From NCBI GenBank assembly GCA_023238725.1, contig CM041544.1, forward strand, positions 4,732,001 to 4,796,000: 64,000 bases of DNA, written 5' to 3'. Source of the stretch: Scortum barcoo. Taxonomy: Eukaryota > Chordata > Actinopteri > Centrarchiformes > Terapontidae. The notes under the pieces are model-generated. The model did no database searches, was not told where the DNA came from, and was given only the letters and a program-made list of their open reading frames with translations. Made by a program: the position numbers and the translations under genes. Below, in pieces: positions 59,881 to 64,000 of the stretch (position 1 is the first letter of the stretch; each line of letters starts with the position of its first letter).

Positions 59881-62800
59881 CGACGAGTTAGATGATAACT
59901 CTATTTGGGTTCGTTAGTATGAGCGCCACCTTTATAAAAGGCATAAAGAAAAATAAAAAAACATTATACAAATATTGACAGCAGTAGCTTTAAAGCAACC
60001 TACCCTAATACAAGACTTCAACTGTATGCTAACACTGGTGATTCAACCTGCAGTTAGAAATAATCCCGTGTTAATTATTTTTCTTAACAGAAACCTGGCA
60101 CACATTATAAAGATGAGAGACGCTCTATACTCAGTCTTCTGGCTCACATATACATTGGTAGCCATGTTAGCTCACATTGTGTGAATGTGTCTCATGGAAA
60201 AAGTCCAGAAACAGGTCGTCTCTGACCTTGGCCCTCAGGGCGCCATCTGGGTAAAGCTATTTAGCTGCATTGATCAAAGGCGTACAGACAGGGAGCTGAG
60301 TGTTTGCCTCAAGCCCCGTAAAGGAACCATTCCTCAGATGAATCACAGGTGGAATGAACAGATCAGACAATACAATTAAGACATCACCTTATGGAGGTAC
60401 CCGGCACATAGGCGACCCAATCTACCTCCTATGCATAAAAGCCTCATTTATGTGCATCTTTTTGTCTCTGGGTACATGCTGATATTCAGCGCTGGATGGC
60501 TTCGGAATGTTAAAAAGCACACTTTTGAAGGATTTGAAGGATTGTGGAGGACAAGCCGGTGTCAGTGGGTTGTCAGTAGGTGGCTGCGTCCTTGGTGAGG
60601 GGTCGGGAAACAATCCACCACCAGTATGCTGCTGACTTTCTTTCAGATCCCTTCCAGTCCTCGGGTGTTGTGTCAGATATTTATCACAAAGACACACACA
60701 GATGGAGGTTTCCAGCTCAAATTCCTGGATAGGCCTGGAAAATGCGCCCATGTACAGCAAGTCAGTAACCCTCTACCCTGTCCTGATTAAAGTATAATTA
60801 CCATTTTTAATGGCCTGTTGCTCAGATAAGTGCTAAGTCATTAAAAGCATACACTAGCATACATTATGTAAATGACCAATAATCACAAAACGAGGAAACA
60901 ACTGCTGGCAGCATCTGTAAAGATAAACGATAAATTGTTTCAATTGTGCAGTCGTGCTGTGTTCATTTTGACTTCTGCTTTTGTACGACATTTTGCCACG
61001 TTATTTTTCATTTGGTTGTTAGTTTTAGTCTTGTTTCAGTCAACAACAGCTAAAGACATCCACGCTAATTTGTGTCAGTGGAGTTGCAATCCCATTTTCG
61101 TCATGCATTTTTCATTTTTACATCTTCTGAGCAGTCTGAGGCTTCAGCTGTCACTGTCTTTGATGTGCACAGTTGTCATACTTGTGTGTTAATACAAACT
61201 AAGCAGAAAAGGTCTTTTTTACCTGTACATACCCTGCTCTATAACAGTAGACTTCGCTTGTCACTCCCAAACTATGGCTTTTTGAGCAGAGCTTTTCTCT
61301 CACTGGTATTCTTACTTACTTGACACTGTGTCAGCTACCTTTACTCTCCACTGTGAACACACTTAAAAACACAAAAGCCAGCAAGCTAAAAGTAATGCAC
61401 ATAAAGTATTTAAGATAGTGTAAATGTTACTGTAATTACTGTAACAGTATGTCCTGTGACATGTTGGCCTGCGTGTTTTTGTGGTTTGCCCCTGCTACTT
61501 TGTTGCTGCTTCTTTGCCTTCAGTGGGATTGTAGAAGAAGTATATAAGGTTGTAACATCACCTGCCGAGACATACTGTCACTGAAAAGCAAGATGCTGCT
61601 TAGGGGAAGATATATTTTTACCAATCAGGAGTTTCAAATGAGTTTATAAAGAATGACAGATGTGTGCAGCTTGTAATTAAGATAACAATAAAAGAGATAG
61701 TAGTTCATTTGTCCATCTTTCACATTATCATTATACATATTTGTTGACTCTACTAACAGTAATGCATTTTCATCATAGTTCCAACAAAGTAATTGAACAC
61801 AAGGCTGGTCATCTAAAACACATAAAAATAAACCTGTCAAACATTTTTAATGCATAGGATTTAAGCATGTCATATTTTGATGTCCCAGTGATAGTACAAA
61901 AAATAAAAAGACCTGCCAAAAACTCAGTCTTGCCTTAACTTTCAAAAGTGAAGCAAATCTGAGCTTCCCCGTTTAAATGAGGAGATTCACTGTTACAGTC
62001 ACGCAGGCTGTTAGTGAGTAGGGGCATGCCAGCTGGTGGTGGGAAGACTGATTCTTCTAACTAATTAGATTTTTTGGGGGATTGTTTGACAGAATCGTCT
62101 GGACCGCTTTATGTGACACACATCATGAAAAATGACAGCTTGATTTATAAAAGTGGATCATTAAGTCCCCGATTCTCAAATTATTTTGGACTCCTGACCA
62201 AAAGACGGAGCTGCTGGGACACTGAATGCTTCATTTGGTCAAGTGCATCAGTCCCGTGAATTATTTATCTTGGCACTTAGTACATCTCAGTTCAATGCAG
62301 AAGCCCGGTTGGCTTAGTCCAACGCTTTTGGTGACCTATTGAGTCATGCACTTGTGTCCTGATTGAAGTGAATGAACAAATGCTGCTTTGTACATCTACA
62401 ACCCAAAAATCCTACAGCAGAAACCATCAAAACAAACTAAATAAAGAAAGGGGGCCCTGAGCTGAACATGGGTCCTAGAACTAAGAAGGGATCAACAGTT
62501 TCAGGGCCTCAAGGAAGTTTTGGTCACGGCCCCTGTTGTTATTTAGTGCAGTACACTGTACTATGGCTTACTATGTAATATGGCACTGCCCACTTTTTTT
62601 TTGTTCAAAAAAGCAATTTAAATGAACTGAGAAAATCTTCATCCATCATGAATGACTATGTTTTGACAATACATTTATGAGGTATGAAGTGTGAATCGCC
62701 CCATTACAATTGTGTGCTCAGCCTCACATCCACAGTTCAACAAGCCTCGGGATGCATACAAATAATTGCACACACATGCATTCTGTCTGCTAAATAGTTC

Positions 62801-62996
62801 CTTCCACATTAATCTGGAGCTTGTTTCATTTGACAGTGGTAGGTATTCTTATGGAAATGACATAATTAGATGGAACTAGTGGCCTCAAGGCCCTTAATTG
62901 TGTCAGAGAGATTTGTCTCAGCTGTGAAATTTCCATTTTAACTGAAGCTCAAATGAGGTGCAAAACTGTCATCTTTCTCTCCAGCAGATAAAAGGC

Positions 62997-63053
62997 TCTG
63001 AATGTCAAAATGACTCTGAATGTCAAAATGACATTTCATTTCATTTCATTTCA
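62997..63053. repeat. two-copy TGACTCTGAATGTCAAAA plus (TTTCA)n
   Basis: Two direct copies of an 18-bp unit around 62995-63031, followed by about five ATTTC units. Confidence 0.8.
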
Positions 63054-63217
63054 TATTAATCAATTTCTGTCTATTTTTATTAATGGTTCATTACATGTCA
63101 CTACGTTTACTTGGAAAAAAATTATTTGCATGGTTTTAGTTTATGTTTATGATTTTGACCCCGATTGAAGCTCATATAATGTGAGTGTAAACATCTTTGT
63201 TCCCCCCCCCTGAACAG

Positions 63218-63335
63218 GTATTCAAGAGACATGAAGAGTCATAGCTACATCATCACTTTCTTCGTCACCTGTTTCATTCTGCCTCTTGGAGTAATATTTT
63301 TCTGCTATGGAAAGCTCCTGCGGAAGCTTAGGAAG
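63218..63335 (+). CDS. valop: vertebrate ancient (VA) opsin, exon 3 (partial gene)
   Basis: 118 nt; its first base completes the Trp of CEPDW, and it reads YSRDMKSHSYIITFFVTCFI, then LPLGVIFFCYGKLLRKLRK before a GTCAGT donor. This is transmembrane helix 5 and the start of intracellular loop 3. Residues 193-231 are covered. The remaining part (helices 6 and 7 with the retinal-binding Lys, and the C-terminal tail) must lie to the right of the window, so the gene is partial here only because the window ends. Confidence 0.92.
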
Positions 63336-64000
63336 GTCAGTATAAGTTATACCAAAACACAAATGGAAATCACTGGTTGACTTTATCAGTAATAATAAAT
63401 TATGTGAAATTGACATTACGAGTAAAGTTTGTGTAATACATATATAGCAAGTTTATAAAATGGGCATAAAATATGGCTACCCTTTTGTTTATATAAAATG
63501 TGACTGTGGTGGTTGATGTGAGATTTCATACAGTGAAAAGTATTGTGTATCACTACATGTCTTTTTTTTCAACATATATCCATGTGTTTCAGATATAGTA
63601 TTAGATATCAGCCAGCTGCCCGTTCTTATATTTGATCTAAGTTTCTTCTTATTGTGTCTTATGTTGTTGACATGTTTCTTCCCTTCCTCACATTTTTGAC
63701 CATGGTATTCTTTAAGTACACATGCCAATGCCAGTATTGTGGATTTGCATACTGCGTACAGCATTCTTGCATTTAAACTGTAAGTTTCTATTTTGATTGC
63801 TCAGGGTTTCTTTTATTAAGTGGAACATACACAGTATTTTGTGGTAGTTGTCTGCCCTCAACTTTTTTTTCACATAAAACACATTACTACCAGTGAGCCA
63901 GTGTGAAAATGTCGCCACAGACACCACATTTTTAAACTCTATAATATTGTACTCTATAAGTCTGTAATACTGCTAAATACAGAGAAATTTATGTGGTGTT
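63336..64000 (+). other. valop: valop intron 3 (partial)
   Basis: AT-rich intron sequence after the GTCAGT donor. No exon 4 was found before the window edge. Confidence 0.8.

Larger units (their letters stand above)
56938..63217 (+). other. valop: valop intron 2
   Basis: A 6.3 kb intron from GTGAGG to a C-rich tract and TGAACAG. It contains an old Tc1-like remnant (57545-58440), a retroelement-type tail near 58570-58680, a dispersed fish repeat near 59640-59880, and a small tandem TGACTCTGAATGTCAAAA plus TTTCA repeat at 62997-63053. No nested gene is supported. Confidence 0.85.

Overview
The window is a piece of a teleost fish genome, probably a percomorph-type ray-finned fish. Evidence: vertebrate multi-exon genes with GT-AG introns, a vertebrate ancient (VA) opsin (a gene absent from mammals), abundant (CA)n, (TTA)n and (TA)n microsatellites, Tc1-like transposons, a tRNA-derived SINE and dispersed repeats that I recognise from fish genomes. 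There are no bacterial or viral features, no rRNA genes and no CRISPR array.

Layout. (1) 1-5.9 kb: the 3' end of inpp5a on the + strand, with two coding exons ending in a CVVQ prenylation motif, then a roughly 2.1 kb 3' UTR. Its intron holds two unusually complex, homeodomain-site-rich blocks that look like regulatory elements. (2) 7.4-11 kb: nkx6.2 on the - strand, complete in three coding exons (283 residues), convergent with inpp5a and with a GC-rich promoter. This is the INPP5A/NKX6-2 arrangement known from tetrapods. (3) 11-54 kb: a long stretch without a confirmed host gene. It has further candidate regulatory blocks, a telomere-like GGTTAGG tract, a short series of exon-like segments at 16.2-16.9 kb, old repeats, a large (TA)n array with a Tc1-like transposon inserted in it, degenerate copies of two multicopy teleost gene families (31.5-35.4 kb and 45-47.1 kb), an internally deleted LINE whose empty site survives in a nearby duplicate, a foldback repeat and a tRNA-derived SINE. 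(4) 54.7-64 kb: the 5' part of a VA-opsin gene (valop) on the + strand: TATA box, uORF-bearing leader and coding exons 1-3 (231 residues). The gene runs off the right edge, and an old Tc1-like remnant lies in its second intron.

How it fits together. nkx6.2 is a developmental transcription factor whose enhancers plausibly lie inside the neighbouring inpp5a intron and across the gene-poor 11-54 kb interval, so inpp5a would be a bystander gene of a regulatory block. inpp5a (IP3 5-phosphatase) and valop (deep-brain/retinal photopigment) are independent host genes. The least expected signals are a strong splice donor-acceptor pair that would exchange the inpp5a prenylated tail for a non-prenylated one, the uORFs upstream of valop, the spliced exon-like series at 16 kb, and the paired gene-family remnants at 31-36 kb and 46 kb. 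All family assignments come from reading the translations; no database search was possible.
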